From Nostoc sp. HK-01 (lineage in GTDB: Bacteria > Cyanobacteriota > Cyanobacteriia > Cyanobacteriales > Nostocaceae), in NCBI GenBank assembly GCA_003990705.1, contig AP018318.1:62001-126000 (forward strand): DNA of 64,000 nucleotides, read 5' to 3'. Positions 9,885 through 18,360 of this stretch are shown here, in pieces (position 1 is the stretch's first letter; each line of letters begins with the position of its first letter). A program made the translations under genes and the position numbers. The notes beneath the pieces were generated by a model. That model did not search any database and was not told the DNA's origin. It worked only from the letters and a program-made list of their open reading frames with translations.

Positions 9885-10060
9885 TTCCGTAATCATGTAA
9901 ATGTAATCACAGGGGGCGAAACCCCTACTCCGTGTTGCCTTACTACTCTTGACTGTCAGCAATCTTTTAGCGTCTGCAAGTTAGATTTTCGACTTTTTAA
10001 TCACGCAGTAGATTCCTCTGCGTGTTGTTTTTCATGAGCAAATTAAGGAGCAAATTTTTC

Positions 10061-11116
10061 ATGCAATTCCAGTCATCAGCAACAAAGATAGGCTGTGCAG
10101 TTTTGGGTAGTAGTAGTTTAGCCGCAATGTTGATTGCTTTGGGAGGAAGTAGTGCTTCGGCTCAACTGATCATTCAAAGTACGGGTACAGTATCAGGTAC
10201 CTTAGAACTACCAAGTTTTAATCCGAATTTTAATAACTCCGTCACACGGATTGATACTGACTCTCAAGGAGTGTATCAACGTAACATAGGTACTGCAAGT
10301 AGGCCGAATTATGTGCCTGTTTACCAGTCAAATTATGTGAAGGTACTAACACGCAGTGATGGGAGTTTGCGTTATGTTGTTGACTTTAAAGGTATCCCTG
10401 TAATTTCCTTCAACGGGGTTTTGACTTCACCCGCGCTGTCTGGTGGTAAATTAACACCTTTTACTTATCAAGGAAAAATCCCTAACATTTCCTTTCAAGG
10501 TGTAGTTCAAGATGAGTTTGGCTTTGCCAAAGCTTACTACACTGGTGTTGTCACCGACCCAAAAACTGGTCAGCAATATCAAGGTACTTTTCTATTGAAT
10601 GGCCAAGGGCCAAGATATAGCGATCGCAATGGTGGTGACAGTCCTACAGTTTTTGATTATAAATCGGATATTCCTGGTACTACGCCAGATCCCACACCCT
10701 ATGAGATGAAAAATACTCCTTTGGTGAGGTTGACAATTACTGTACCGGCTGACGCTACTCCGATTAATTCCGGTGGTGGGATAACTCCAACCCCAACGCC
10801 GCCTAGCGTCAACAATCCTCCTACTTCTACACCGACTCCCAGTACACCTATTCCTGTATCAGTAGACAGTGGTGCGATCGCTCAGGCTCCGATAACATCT
10901 AATCTTGGTGGGACATTTGGTCAATCTAGCCCATCACCTTCTACAGATTCTATTATGGAGTTCAGTAGCGGTTATTCTCTCACAGCCAATCCTGTTAGTT
11001 TAGAAGTTTCTTCCATCGACTCGAAAATTTGTCATAACGATTCTCTTAATTGTCGTCCACAAGTGACTGCGGCTAAACAAGCGATCGGCCCCCGCAGCCG
11101 GGTTCTGGTACGTTAG
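10061..11116 (+). CDS. Secreted protein of unknown function
   Basis: A 351-residue exported protein. I start at ATG 10061 because AAGGAG lies 10 bp before it; upstream GTG/ATG codons at 10022 and 10034 would extend the N-terminus without a ribosome site. A signal peptide is clear: a hydrophobic stretch (CAVLGSSSLAAMLIALGG) with cleavage probably after ASA. The mature part is rich in Tyr, Asn and Gly and probably beta-structured, then comes a Pro/Thr linker (TPTPTPPSVNNPPTSTPTPS) and a short tail with two Cys. I do not recognise a domain. It follows the porin on the same strand, so an envelope role is plausible but unproven. Confidence 0.8.
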   Translation: MQFQSSATKIGCAVLGSSSLAAMLIALGGSSASAQLIIQSTGTVSGTLELPSFNPNFNNSVTRIDTDSQGVYQRNIGTASRPNYVPVYQSNYVKVLTRSDGSLRYVVDFKGIPVISFNGVLTSPALSGGKLTPFTYQGKIPNISFQGVVQDEFGFAKAYYTGVVTDPKTGQQYQGTFLLNGQGPRYSDRNGGDSPTVFDYKSDIPGTTPDPTPYEMKNTPLVRLTITVPADATPINSGGGITPTPTPPSVNNPPTSTPTPSTPIPVSVDSGAIAQAPITSNLGGTFGQSSPSPSTDSIMEFSSGYSLTANPVSLEVSSIDSKICHNDSLNCRPQVTAAKQAIGPRSRVLVR

Positions 11117-11446
11117 CAGCTTGTCATTATTAAATTTTCAATTTTTCGGGAATTGCTCTAAGGCAGATTGTATCTAAGAAACGACTAAAAAAATACGACC
11201 TCCTAGAGCAAAAATTATACTGGAAGCGTGAGTGGCAAAACTGCCAGCCACACTTCCAGATTTCTGTTAAATATATTCTTGATAACTTTCTGGTTATACT
11301 AGTTGTCTAGGCTGGTTAATTTACAAATTCAGCCGTAGCTAATATAAAAATATCACAGCTAATTTTTGCCCAACTTATCAGTCAACCACAGAAATTAAGA
11401 CTAGAGAACGATATTAATCAATCACACATCTTGCAAGTGAGCTTTT
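11117..11446. other. Intergenic region with a terminator-like hairpin
   Basis: No gene. A stem of 18 bp with three mismatches (11220-11237 paired with 11242-11259, loop AAAC) lies about 100 bp after the secreted-protein stop. It has no strong T-run, so it is a weak terminator or a dispersed palindrome. Confidence 0.5.
11220..11259. repeat. Imperfect 18-bp hairpin
   Basis: CTGGAAGCGTGAGTGGCA pairs with TGCCAGCCACACTTCCAG (15 of 18 positions) around AAAC. It is probably the 3' end structure of the upstream transcript. Confidence 0.5.
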
Positions 11447-12118
11447 ATGAAAGGGGAATTGATTGAATTGATAGCCAGAGTTTTACAGGTCTTGCGAATC
11501 AATATGAATTGGATGACTTGGAACCTATTTTTGGCTTTTATACCTTTAGCTTTAAGTGTTTGGTTGTTCCGCACAAAACGCGGACGTTCTTGGGTTTGGT
11601 GGTTGGGATTTATCGTATTCTATGCTTTCTTACCAAATGCGCCTTATCTATTAACCGATGTTATTCACCTGATAGACGATATTCGGACAATCCAATCAGT
11701 GTGGATAATTACTTTAGTGTTAATGCCGGTTTATTTGCTGGTAATTTTTGCTGGCTTTGAAGCTTATGTTATATCTTTAATCAATTTAGGCTACTATTTA
11801 CACCGCATTGGCAAAAGTCAATGGATTTTGAGGATTGAGTTAATTACTCATGCTCTTTGTGCTGTTGGGATTTATTGGGGAAGATTTTTACGTTTCAACA
11901 GTTGGGATTTTATTACTCAACCTGATGCTTTATTGACTAAAGGTGTAGAGGAACTTTTTGGTAAACAACCTTTAGTGATTATCACTATTACTTTTGTAAT
12001 TCTGTCGGGTTTGTATTGGATGATGAAACGAGTGAGTTTAGGTTTTGTGCGTCCATCAGCACAAGGGATAGCAGTCCAGCCAAATTCGCCTAATACTGAT
12101 ACACCCAATGCTGGATAA
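11447..12118 (+). CDS. DUF1361 integral membrane protein
   Basis: A 223-residue polytopic membrane protein with about six hydrophobic segments. The signature FLPNAPYLLTDVIHL and the later RFNSWD motif match the DUF1361 family, whose function is not known. A conserved Asp/His-containing loop (TDVIHLIDD) could bind a ligand or metal, which is speculation. The C-terminal tail is hydrophilic (about 25 residues). A clear Rho-independent terminator follows, so it is probably a single-gene transcript. Confidence 0.85.
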   Translation: MKGELIELIARVLQVLRINMNWMTWNLFLAFIPLALSVWLFRTKRGRSWVWWLGFIVFYAFLPNAPYLLTDVIHLIDDIRTIQSVWIITLVLMPVYLLVIFAGFEAYVISLINLGYYLHRIGKSQWILRIELITHALCAVGIYWGRFLRFNSWDFITQPDALLTKGVEELFGKQPLVIITITFVILSGLYWMMKRVSLGFVRPSAQGIAVQPNSPNTDTPNAG

Positions 12119-12159
12119 ATACAATTTCTTGCTCAAATTGTTTAATAAAAATTTGAATT

Positions 12160-12188
12160 AATCCGCCCATTTCAGGCGGATTTTTTTT
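12160..12188 (+). terminator. Rho-independent terminator
   Basis: AATCCGCC (12160-12167) and GGCGGATT (12175-12182) form an 8-bp stem around CATTTCA, followed by a run of eight T. It ends the DUF1361 transcript. Confidence 0.9.
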
Positions 12189-12322
12189 AAATCCACTTTT
12201 ATCCCTACTGATTTATCTCTCTAAAGAATGGTGATTTGGTAGGTATTTTTTATCAAAAGAAAGATGTATTTTTTAGCCTATAGCTTTGAAATAAATCTAG
12301 ATGCTGTCAGGAGTTTTATAAT

Positions 12323-13498
12323 ATGAAACTATTATCTATTGATGAAATCAAAACTTTAACTGAACATAATGAAAAACCTTGTATTTCTCTATATATGCCT
12401 ATGCAAAAGGCAGGACCAGAGATTCGGCAAAATCCAATTCGCTTTAAAAATTTAATCCGGGAAGCACAAGCCCGCTTAGAAGCAATGGAAATCAGCAAAA
12501 ATGAGGCAATTGAGTTGCTTCAGCCAGCAATGGAACTGGATACAGGGGAATTTTGGGAAAATCAAGACCAAGGTTTAGCTATTTTTATTGCGCCGGGAAT
12601 ATTCCGCTATTATCAATTGCCAATGGAATTTCAAGAATTGGTAGTTGTGAGCGATCGCTTTCACATTAAACCATTACTATATTTAATTAATCATGATGGT
12701 CAGTTCTATGTTCTGGCTTTAAGCCAACAAGATTTGAAATTTTTTGCAGGTACTCGCTCTGGTTTGAATGAAGTAGAAGTAGAAAATCTGCCCAAGAGTC
12801 TTGATGAAGCTCTTTTATATGACGAAACTGCTAAAGAGGGACAATTTCGCATCGCCACAAAAAAAGGTAGCACTGCAACTTCTTTTTCAAGTTCACAGCC
12901 AGGTGCATTTCACGGACAGGGAAGCCCCGACAGAGATCAACACCAAGAAGCTATCCTGCAATTCTTTCACATAGTTGATGCAGAACTCCATGAAAAACTG
13001 CGAGAGGAAACAGCACCACTAATTTTGGCAGGGGTAGATTATCTTCACCCAATTTACCGCCAGGCGAACAGTTATACCAATTTATTAGAACAAGGTATTA
13101 CCCGCAGACTAGAACTTTTCCAAACTGATGAATTACACGCAGACGCTTGGGAAATTGTTGAGCCGCTATTGCACGAGTCAGAACAGCAAGCTATGGAGCT
13201 TTATCAACAACTGGCTGGGGAAGGTACTGGTACAGCTTCTAATGATCTCAAAGAAATTGTGGCTGCGGCTTACTACCAAAGAGTTGATTCTTTGTTTGTA
13301 CCTGTAGGACAACAAATTTGGGGCAAATTTGACCCAGAAGCCATGAATGTCGATCTTCACTCAGAGCTAGAACCAGATGATCAAGATATGTTAGATTTTG
13401 CTGCAATTCACACGATTCTCAACGGTGGCAAGGTTTATGCTGTGGAACCAGAAAAAATGCCAAATCAAGTACAAGTGGCAGCAATTTTCCGATATTGA
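12323..13498 (+). CDS. baeRF-like protein (eRF1-related fold)
   Basis: A 391-residue soluble protein. The opening (IDEIKTLTEHNEKPCISLYMPM), the middle segment on interpreting a cellular signal (YVLALSQQDLKFFAG) and the C-terminal domain (ILAGVDYLHPIYRQANSY, and AVEPEKMPNQVQVAAIFRY at the end) match bacterial homologues of the archaeo-eukaryotic release factor eRF1 and Dom34 (baeRF families). Members have been suggested to act on stalled ribosomes, but this is not shown for this one. A Ser/Gly-rich loop (about 185-200) separates the domains. It is flanked by unrelated genes. Subfamily not assigned here; the family call is by recollected motif, so moderately sure. Confidence 0.7.
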   Translation: MKLLSIDEIKTLTEHNEKPCISLYMPMQKAGPEIRQNPIRFKNLIREAQARLEAMEISKNEAIELLQPAMELDTGEFWENQDQGLAIFIAPGIFRYYQLPMEFQELVVVSDRFHIKPLLYLINHDGQFYVLALSQQDLKFFAGTRSGLNEVEVENLPKSLDEALLYDETAKEGQFRIATKKGSTATSFSSSQPGAFHGQGSPDRDQHQEAILQFFHIVDAELHEKLREETAPLILAGVDYLHPIYRQANSYTNLLEQGITRRLELFQTDELHADAWEIVEPLLHESEQQAMELYQQLAGEGTGTASNDLKEIVAAAYYQRVDSLFVPVGQQIWGKFDPEAMNVDLHSELEPDDQDMLDFAAIHTILNGGKVYAVEPEKMPNQVQVAAIFRY

Positions 13499-13546
13499 TG
13501 ATTTATTTAGTGTTGTATAAAGTAGAACTATCTATATACAACACTT

Positions 13547-14368
13547 ATGCAGAATCATCTCCGCCCTTTGCTTAGTCAATCTCTTATTGGTCTAGCTGTT
13601 TTTAGCCAAATTGCTATATTTGCCCAGTTAAGTAGTGCAGAAACTATTACTGGGCAATTAGGTAATGTTAGTGCAGAAATATCTTACGACAAACCAGAGG
13701 AATATCAATATAAAAATGTCCGTTTGCAGATTAGCCGCGCAGGTAAAATTGTTTTAGCTCAAAAACTGCCCCAAGAAAGTGAATATGACCGACCTGTTGG
13801 CGGTATATACGAAAAAGAAGATAAGTTGCCCATACTAGATTTAGATGGGGACAAAGAACCAGAAGTAGTTGCCGATTTCTTTACAGGTGGCGCACATTGT
13901 TGTACTTATTCTTTGATTTATCGCTATGACAAAAAATCCCAAAAGTACACTCAAATTCGCCATGACTGGGGTAATGGGGCTTATCGATTCAAAGATATAG
14001 ATAAAGATGGCATCGTAGAACTTGAGAGTCAAGACGATCGCTTTGCTTACGCATTTACAGCTTATGCGGCTTCTGCTTATCCGCTGCAAATTTGGCAATA
14101 TCGTCAAGGCAAAATGGTCGATGTGACTCGCCGCTATCCTAAGTTAATTTATAGCCATGCGTCTGAGTTATGGAAAACTTACACTGAGATTCGTAAACAA
14201 GGTGATGACGGTAAAGGATTTTTAGCTGCGTATCTGGCAGATAAGTATTTGCTGGGTCAAGGAGAAGATGGTTGGAAACGAGTCCGACAAGCTTATACCA
14301 AAAGCGATCGCAATCAATACTTCGCTGATATACGTAAGTTTTTCCGAGAAACTGGATATATTAAGTAA
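13547..14368 (+). CDS. Exported protein with a Ca2+-loop-like Asp motif, unknown function
   Basis: A 273-residue protein with a signal peptide (hydrophobic LIGLAVFSQIAIFA, cleavage near SSA). The mature part contains LDLDGDKEPEVVADF (about residues 104-118) and DIDKDGIVELES (about 151-162). These DxDxD-type loops resemble FG-GAP/EF-hand-like calcium loops and suggest a small beta-propeller or calcium-bound extracytoplasmic fold. Two adjacent Cys sit in GGAHCCTYS. The tail is helical and charged. No catalytic signature is seen. It is convergent with the PEP-synthase-like gene, whose stop lies 4 bp away. Confidence 0.75.
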   Translation: MQNHLRPLLSQSLIGLAVFSQIAIFAQLSSAETITGQLGNVSAEISYDKPEEYQYKNVRLQISRAGKIVLAQKLPQESEYDRPVGGIYEKEDKLPILDLDGDKEPEVVADFFTGGAHCCTYSLIYRYDKKSQKYTQIRHDWGNGAYRFKDIDKDGIVELESQDDRFAYAFTAYAASAYPLQIWQYRQGKMVDVTRRYPKLIYSHASELWKTYTEIRKQGDDGKGFLAAYLADKYLLGQGEDGWKRVRQAYTKSDRNQYFADIRKFFRETGYIK

Positions 14369-14372
14369 GATT

Positions 14373-16709
14373 TTATGGCTGACTGATGTGACGGCGTGCA
14401 GCTGCCAAAATTAACCGATGTTCAGCACGGGCGATCGCTTGATGTGTCCGTTCTACTGCTTCCGGTTCGACAGAAATAGATGTGATCCCCCATTCCACTA
14501 GTTGGTCGATAATTTCGGGATACAATGCTGGTGCTTGACCGCAAATAGAACAGGGGATTCCGGCATTTTTAGCCATTTGAATGAGTTGGGCGATCGCACT
14601 CATCACCGCTGGATGGCGTTCATCGAATATTTTTGTTAGCTGTCCTTGTTCTCGATCTACTCCCAGCAAAAGTTGTGTCAGGTCATTCGTCCCAATCGAG
14701 ATTCCCTGAACTCCAGCTTTGACATACTCCGGCAGTAAAAATAATACACTAGGTACTTCTGCCATTATCCACAATTGAAATTGCGATACCTGAGTTAAGC
14801 CAATTTGCTCAACTTTGTGGCGACAAAAGGTAAATTCAGCCACATTCCGCACAAAGGGTAACAACAGCCGCAGATTGCTATAGCCAGCTTTCTGCACATT
14901 GAGTAAGGCTGTTAGTTCTAACTCAAAAATAGCAGGATTGCTGACATAACTAAATGTGCCGCGATCGCCAAGAATAGAATGTGGTGCAGATGGTGAAGTA
15001 TGAGTTAATGATGAAAACTCCGGGAATCGCCAATCAAGAGAACGATAAAACACTGGTCTGGGTGTAAAAGCCCGCGCAAAGTTGATAATCTGCTGTGTCC
15101 ATATCTCCAACAGTTCAGCCCGACGACCACTCAGCAACCAGCTATGAGGATGTTGTCCTTCTAGTATATTTAATAACATTAATTCTGAGCGTAACAATCC
15201 CACACCATCGACAGGTAAGTTTTGCGATCGCTCGATTAAACTAGGCTGACTCAGATTCAACAATAGTTGAGTAGCAATCATGGGTAGATGAGGGCTAACA
15301 AGCGGATGGTTTGATGAAAAAGCAGAGATAGGCGAATTAATTTCTTGATTTTCTCCATTTCCGTTTTTAGTTTCTCTTAGGCGATAAACTTCTCCCCTAT
15401 CGCCATCTACCAGTAATTGTTCTCCAGTTTGAATTAAGACTGTAGCATCTTTGGCGCTGATAACTGCGGGAATACCCAATTCTCTCGATAAAATTGCCGC
15501 ATGGCTAGTCAACCCCCCTTGTACTGTGACAATCGCCACAACTTTGTGCATCAAAGCTAACCAATCAGGTGCGATCGCGGGGACGACAAGAATGACTCCT
15601 TGGGGTATTTGCTCAGGTTTTTGTAGCGAATTAATCACATAAGCACTAGCTGTTACCCTACCTGTAGCTGCGCCTAACCCTTTGATTAACTGTAAATTGG
15701 GAATTGCCGATAGGGGAGTGTTAACTTCTGTAATTTGGATCTGAGAAACAGAATCTGCGGCTGAAATACTCCACTGCACAGTAAAACTGTTACCCAGTTC
15801 ACTCACTAGTTGATTTCCCAAAGCAATCACTTGTTGCAAACTTGGCTCTGGTAACGCGTATTGTTTTTGTGGCTCTTCTGGTAGTAAATGAGCAATTAGA
15901 CCAGTATTTTCATCAGTGATTACTGACTGGAGTTGAGGTTGTTCTGCTGCTGTTGTGCCATCATCAAGACGATAAGCCAGTATTTTATTACCCAAATGTC
16001 GTTCTAAGACGATACCTGTTTCTGGCTGAATATAGTATACATCTGGCAAAACTTCACCTCTGGAGAGTGCTACACCTAATCCCCAGGTGGCTTCAATTGT
16101 CCATCCAGCGGAGTTAGCCTGAAGTGAGCCACTGGCGATCGCATTTTGTATTGGTTGGACTAACACAGCCAAATTGACATTTTGCAGATCAATTCCCATC
16201 CGTTGCCAATACACTAGACTTCTAGCACGGAACAACTGACTCCAGATGCGTTTTAGTCCCAAGGCGATCGCATCTTCATCACAATAACAAAAGCTTGGCT
16301 CCAGTAACCCAGATGTATTTCCTAATGCTTGTGCAGTATTCCCAACTGACAAGGTTGGGTGCAAAATCAAATATTTAGTTTGCCATTCTCTCGTGGCCGC
16401 TAAAATTGTACTCACCCATTGGGGCGGTAAATTTGCACCCAATATTTCTTGGCGCAAGCGACTAGCTACTAGTTGAAGTTGTCGCCAATTAGCTACATCT
16501 AAATGTAATGAAGAATGAGGTAAGTCTGCAACTAAGGACTCTGAACTGTGGATAGTTTCTAAAAATTGCCGCAAAACTTCTGCTGAAACCACAAAACCAG
16601 GTAGCACAGGGTAGTTATGCTGCATGATTCTGCTTAAGTAAAATGCTTTGTCACCTACTTTGGTGCGGTCTTGTAGTTTAATTTGGTCAAGCCAGTAGAC
16701 TTTTTCCAC
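14373..16709 (-). CDS. PEP-synthase/PEP-utilising enzyme-like protein with degenerate ATP-grasp half
   Basis: A 778-residue protein with the three-part layout of phosphoenolpyruvate synthase. Residues 1-330 correspond to the ATP-grasp domain. The swivelling phosphohistidine domain has GGLTSHAAILSRELGIPAV with H403. The PEP/pyruvate TIM barrel has PVFYRSLD, MAEVPS, SIGTNDLTQLLLGVDRE, DERHPAV and the catalytic Cys in ICGQAP. The ATP-grasp half lacks the usual RSSATAED loop (the region near 118-142 reads differently) and the closing QARP-type motif is replaced by ITEVNTP. ATP-dependent phosphorylation of the His may therefore be lost. Start is a GTG at 16709. It could be a PEP-binding regulator or a pyruvate-phosphorylating enzyme with altered chemistry. 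Confidence 0.78.
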   Translation of the reverse strand: MEKVYWLDQIKLQDRTKVGDKAFYLSRIMQHNYPVLPGFVVSAEVLRQFLETIHSSESLVADLPHSSLHLDVANWRQLQLVASRLRQEILGANLPPQWVSTILAATREWQTKYLILHPTLSVGNTAQALGNTSGLLEPSFCYCDEDAIALGLKRIWSQLFRARSLVYWQRMGIDLQNVNLAVLVQPIQNAIASGSLQANSAGWTIEATWGLGVALSRGEVLPDVYYIQPETGIVLERHLGNKILAYRLDDGTTAAEQPQLQSVITDENTGLIAHLLPEEPQKQYALPEPSLQQVIALGNQLVSELGNSFTVQWSISAADSVSQIQITEVNTPLSAIPNLQLIKGLGAATGRVTASAYVINSLQKPEQIPQGVILVVPAIAPDWLALMHKVVAIVTVQGGLTSHAAILSRELGIPAVISAKDATVLIQTGEQLLVDGDRGEVYRLRETKNGNGENQEINSPISAFSSNHPLVSPHLPMIATQLLLNLSQPSLIERSQNLPVDGVGLLRSELMLLNILEGQHPHSWLLSGRRAELLEIWTQQIINFARAFTPRPVFYRSLDWRFPEFSSLTHTSPSAPHSILGDRGTFSYVSNPAIFELELTALLNVQKAGYSNLRLLLPFVRNVAEFTFCRHKVEQIGLTQVSQFQLWIMAEVPSVLFLLPEYVKAGVQGISIGTNDLTQLLLGVDREQGQLTKIFDERHPAVMSAIAQLIQMAKNAGIPCSICGQAPALYPEIIDQLVEWGITSISVEPEAVERTHQAIARAEHRLILAAARRHISQP

Positions 16710-17390
16710 TCACGTTATTTTTTATTAGTTGTCAATTTTTTTCTCTTGGTCAATGCTTTCAGACTGTTGACTAAATTATCTGCCGAGAGAAGTTCTTCCT
16801 AGTCTATTATTTAAGATTAGTTCGACTTAGTTATGAGTTAATTTCTCATTCCACGATATCCGGCAATAATCTCACCTCTTGGTTTAGTTAATATTGTTGG
16901 TGCAATAGTCATAGATAAAACTCTAGACAGGTATATAGCCTTTAAGTATTGAGTTTATGGCTAAAACTAGTAGTTTGAGTTAAAATTTTACCTATTAATC
17001 AGTTTTAACACTCAAATAGCTAGTCCATCAGTTTGAAAGTTATGCAGTTAGTGTAGATCATTAATATTGCCATAAATTTTCATCCAAATTCCATATCATT
17101 TGCCGAAAATAGCACCGTAGTGAATACAGTTGATTATCCAAAATTGTCGTGATTGGCGGGTAATAAATCATTATCTTTAACATCTGGCTTTGTAGTGAAA
17201 TTAATCAAACTAAGTCAGAATATTTTTCCAAAATAATTTATAATCAGCGCTATTGCTTGATAGCAATAGCCATCAAGTTGGGACACAAAAATCGTATCAA
17301 ATATCTTTTACTCATCTCTAATTACCAGCAGCAATGCTACTATTTTTAAGTTAGAGTAACATATATTACTTTATATATCTAAAAACAGAA
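16710..17390. other. Divergent intergenic region
   Basis: About 680 bp between divergent genes with no coding signal. It should carry both promoters. The only clear structure is the hairpin at 17249-17270, about 120 bp before the MgtC-family start. Confidence 0.5.
17249..17270 (+). promoter_or_regulatory. Hairpin in the leader region of the MgtC-family gene
   Basis: GCTATTGC-TTGATA-GCAATAGC is a perfect 8-bp stem with a 6-nt loop, about 120 bp before the TTG start. It could be an operator or leader structure; no T-run follows. The role is inferred from position only. Confidence 0.35.
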
Positions 17391-17846
17391 TTGTTAAATA
17401 CTTACTACTTTCCACCAAATGATTGGCTGAATACTCTTTTTAGACTGTGCCTAGCTTTACTGTTAGGAGCAGTTATTGGGATAGAACGTCAACTCAGACG
17501 TAAGCCAGCAGGTTTAAGGACGCACACACTTGTGAGTTTAGGTTCAGCCTTGTTCACTCTCATACCTTTGCAAACAGGTATGTTAGATGCCAGTCCTGAT
17601 GCTTTGAGTCGAGTAATTCAAGGTATCGCCGCAGGTGTAGGATTTCTTGGGGCTGGAGAAATTTTTCGAGAATCTTCCCAAAAATCACAGCAACCTGAAG
17701 TTCACGGACTGACATCAGCCGCAGCAATTTGGGTTTCAGCCGCATTAGGAATTGCTGCTGGGTGTGGTTTATGGCAATTGGGATTAATAGCTGCTTTATT
17801 GACAATTTTAGTGCTGAATCTGTTTAAGAAATTAGAAAATAGTTGA
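17391..17846 (+). CDS. MgtC/SapB-family membrane protein
   Basis: A 151-residue inner-membrane protein with four hydrophobic segments. The hallmark segment LLLGAVIGIERQLRRKPAGLRTH, then GSALFTL, GVGFLGAGEIF and GLTSAAAIWVSAALGIAAG, fits the MgtC/SapB N-terminal membrane domain. MgtC proteins affect magnesium-limited growth and ATP homeostasis in pathogens; the cyanobacterial role is not settled. The soluble C-terminal domain of long MgtC proteins is absent, as is common. The start is TTG 17391, since no ATG exists in frame before residue 60. It is convergent with the next gene (12 bp apart). Confidence 0.85.
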   Translation: MLNTYYFPPNDWLNTLFRLCLALLLGAVIGIERQLRRKPAGLRTHTLVSLGSALFTLIPLQTGMLDASPDALSRVIQGIAAGVGFLGAGEIFRESSQKSQQPEVHGLTSAAAIWVSAALGIAAGCGLWQLGLIAALLTILVLNLFKKLENS

Positions 17847-17858
17847 GTTTGCCCTCGG

Positions 17859-18275
17859 TCATTTATTAAATAATGCTAATGCTTGAGTAAAAATTTCTTC
17901 TTCGGCTCTAGTTTCTAAGATTAATTTAACTAAATATATAAATTCCCAATCTGTTTGGTTATCAGTTTCAATAGTTTTACTAGCTGCGTAAAAACTTACA
18001 TCATCAGTACACAACTCATTAGTATTACCTGTTTGTAATTCTGGTCTTCTGATATCCCAGGAGACTGTTTTTCCACGCAAGGTAAATTGAAACCAGATGA
18101 TTTTTTCATACTCAAATTCAAAAAAAACATCAAAATAAGGTTCTTCGCCTTGAAACCAAATTTTTTTATAACCTTCTTTCCGTCTTTGTTTTAAGAATTT
18201 TTGCTCAATTGCTCGTAGTGATGCACCTAATGATGCAATTTCCTGTGGCTCTAATTTGTGATTAGTTTTTTGCAT
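17859..18275 (-). CDS. Small conserved-looking protein, function unknown
   Basis: A 138-residue soluble protein, acidic and aromatic-rich (EEPYFDVFFEFEYEKIIWFQFT), beta-strand-rich in the middle with a helical C-terminus. I choose the ATG at 18275 (MQKTNHKL), since the 14 residues upstream in the open frame are encoded by TGTCATT-type heptamer repeats and are not likely to be translated. I do not recognise a domain. It lies downstream of recF on the same strand, separated by the repeat tract. Confidence 0.65.
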   Translation of the reverse strand: MQKTNHKLEPQEIASLGASLRAIEQKFLKQRRKEGYKKIWFQGEEPYFDVFFEFEYEKIIWFQFTLRGKTVSWDIRRPELQTGNTNELCTDDVSFYAASKTIETDNQTDWEFIYLVKLILETRAEEEIFTQALALFNK

Positions 18276-18283
18276 AATTGAAA

Positions 18284-18360
18284 TGTCATTTGTCATTTGC
18301 CACTTGTCAATAGTCATTTGTCATTTTGAGAATTGACTATTGACTATTGACTATTGACTA
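18284..18360. repeat. Tandem heptamer repeats abutting recF
   Basis: Units of TGTCATT and variants run from 18284 to about 18325. Four perfect TTGACTA units then run from 18333 to 18360. The last unit supplies the TAG stop codon of recF on the minus strand. These are short tandemly repeated sequences of the type known in heterocystous cyanobacteria. Confidence 0.85.
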
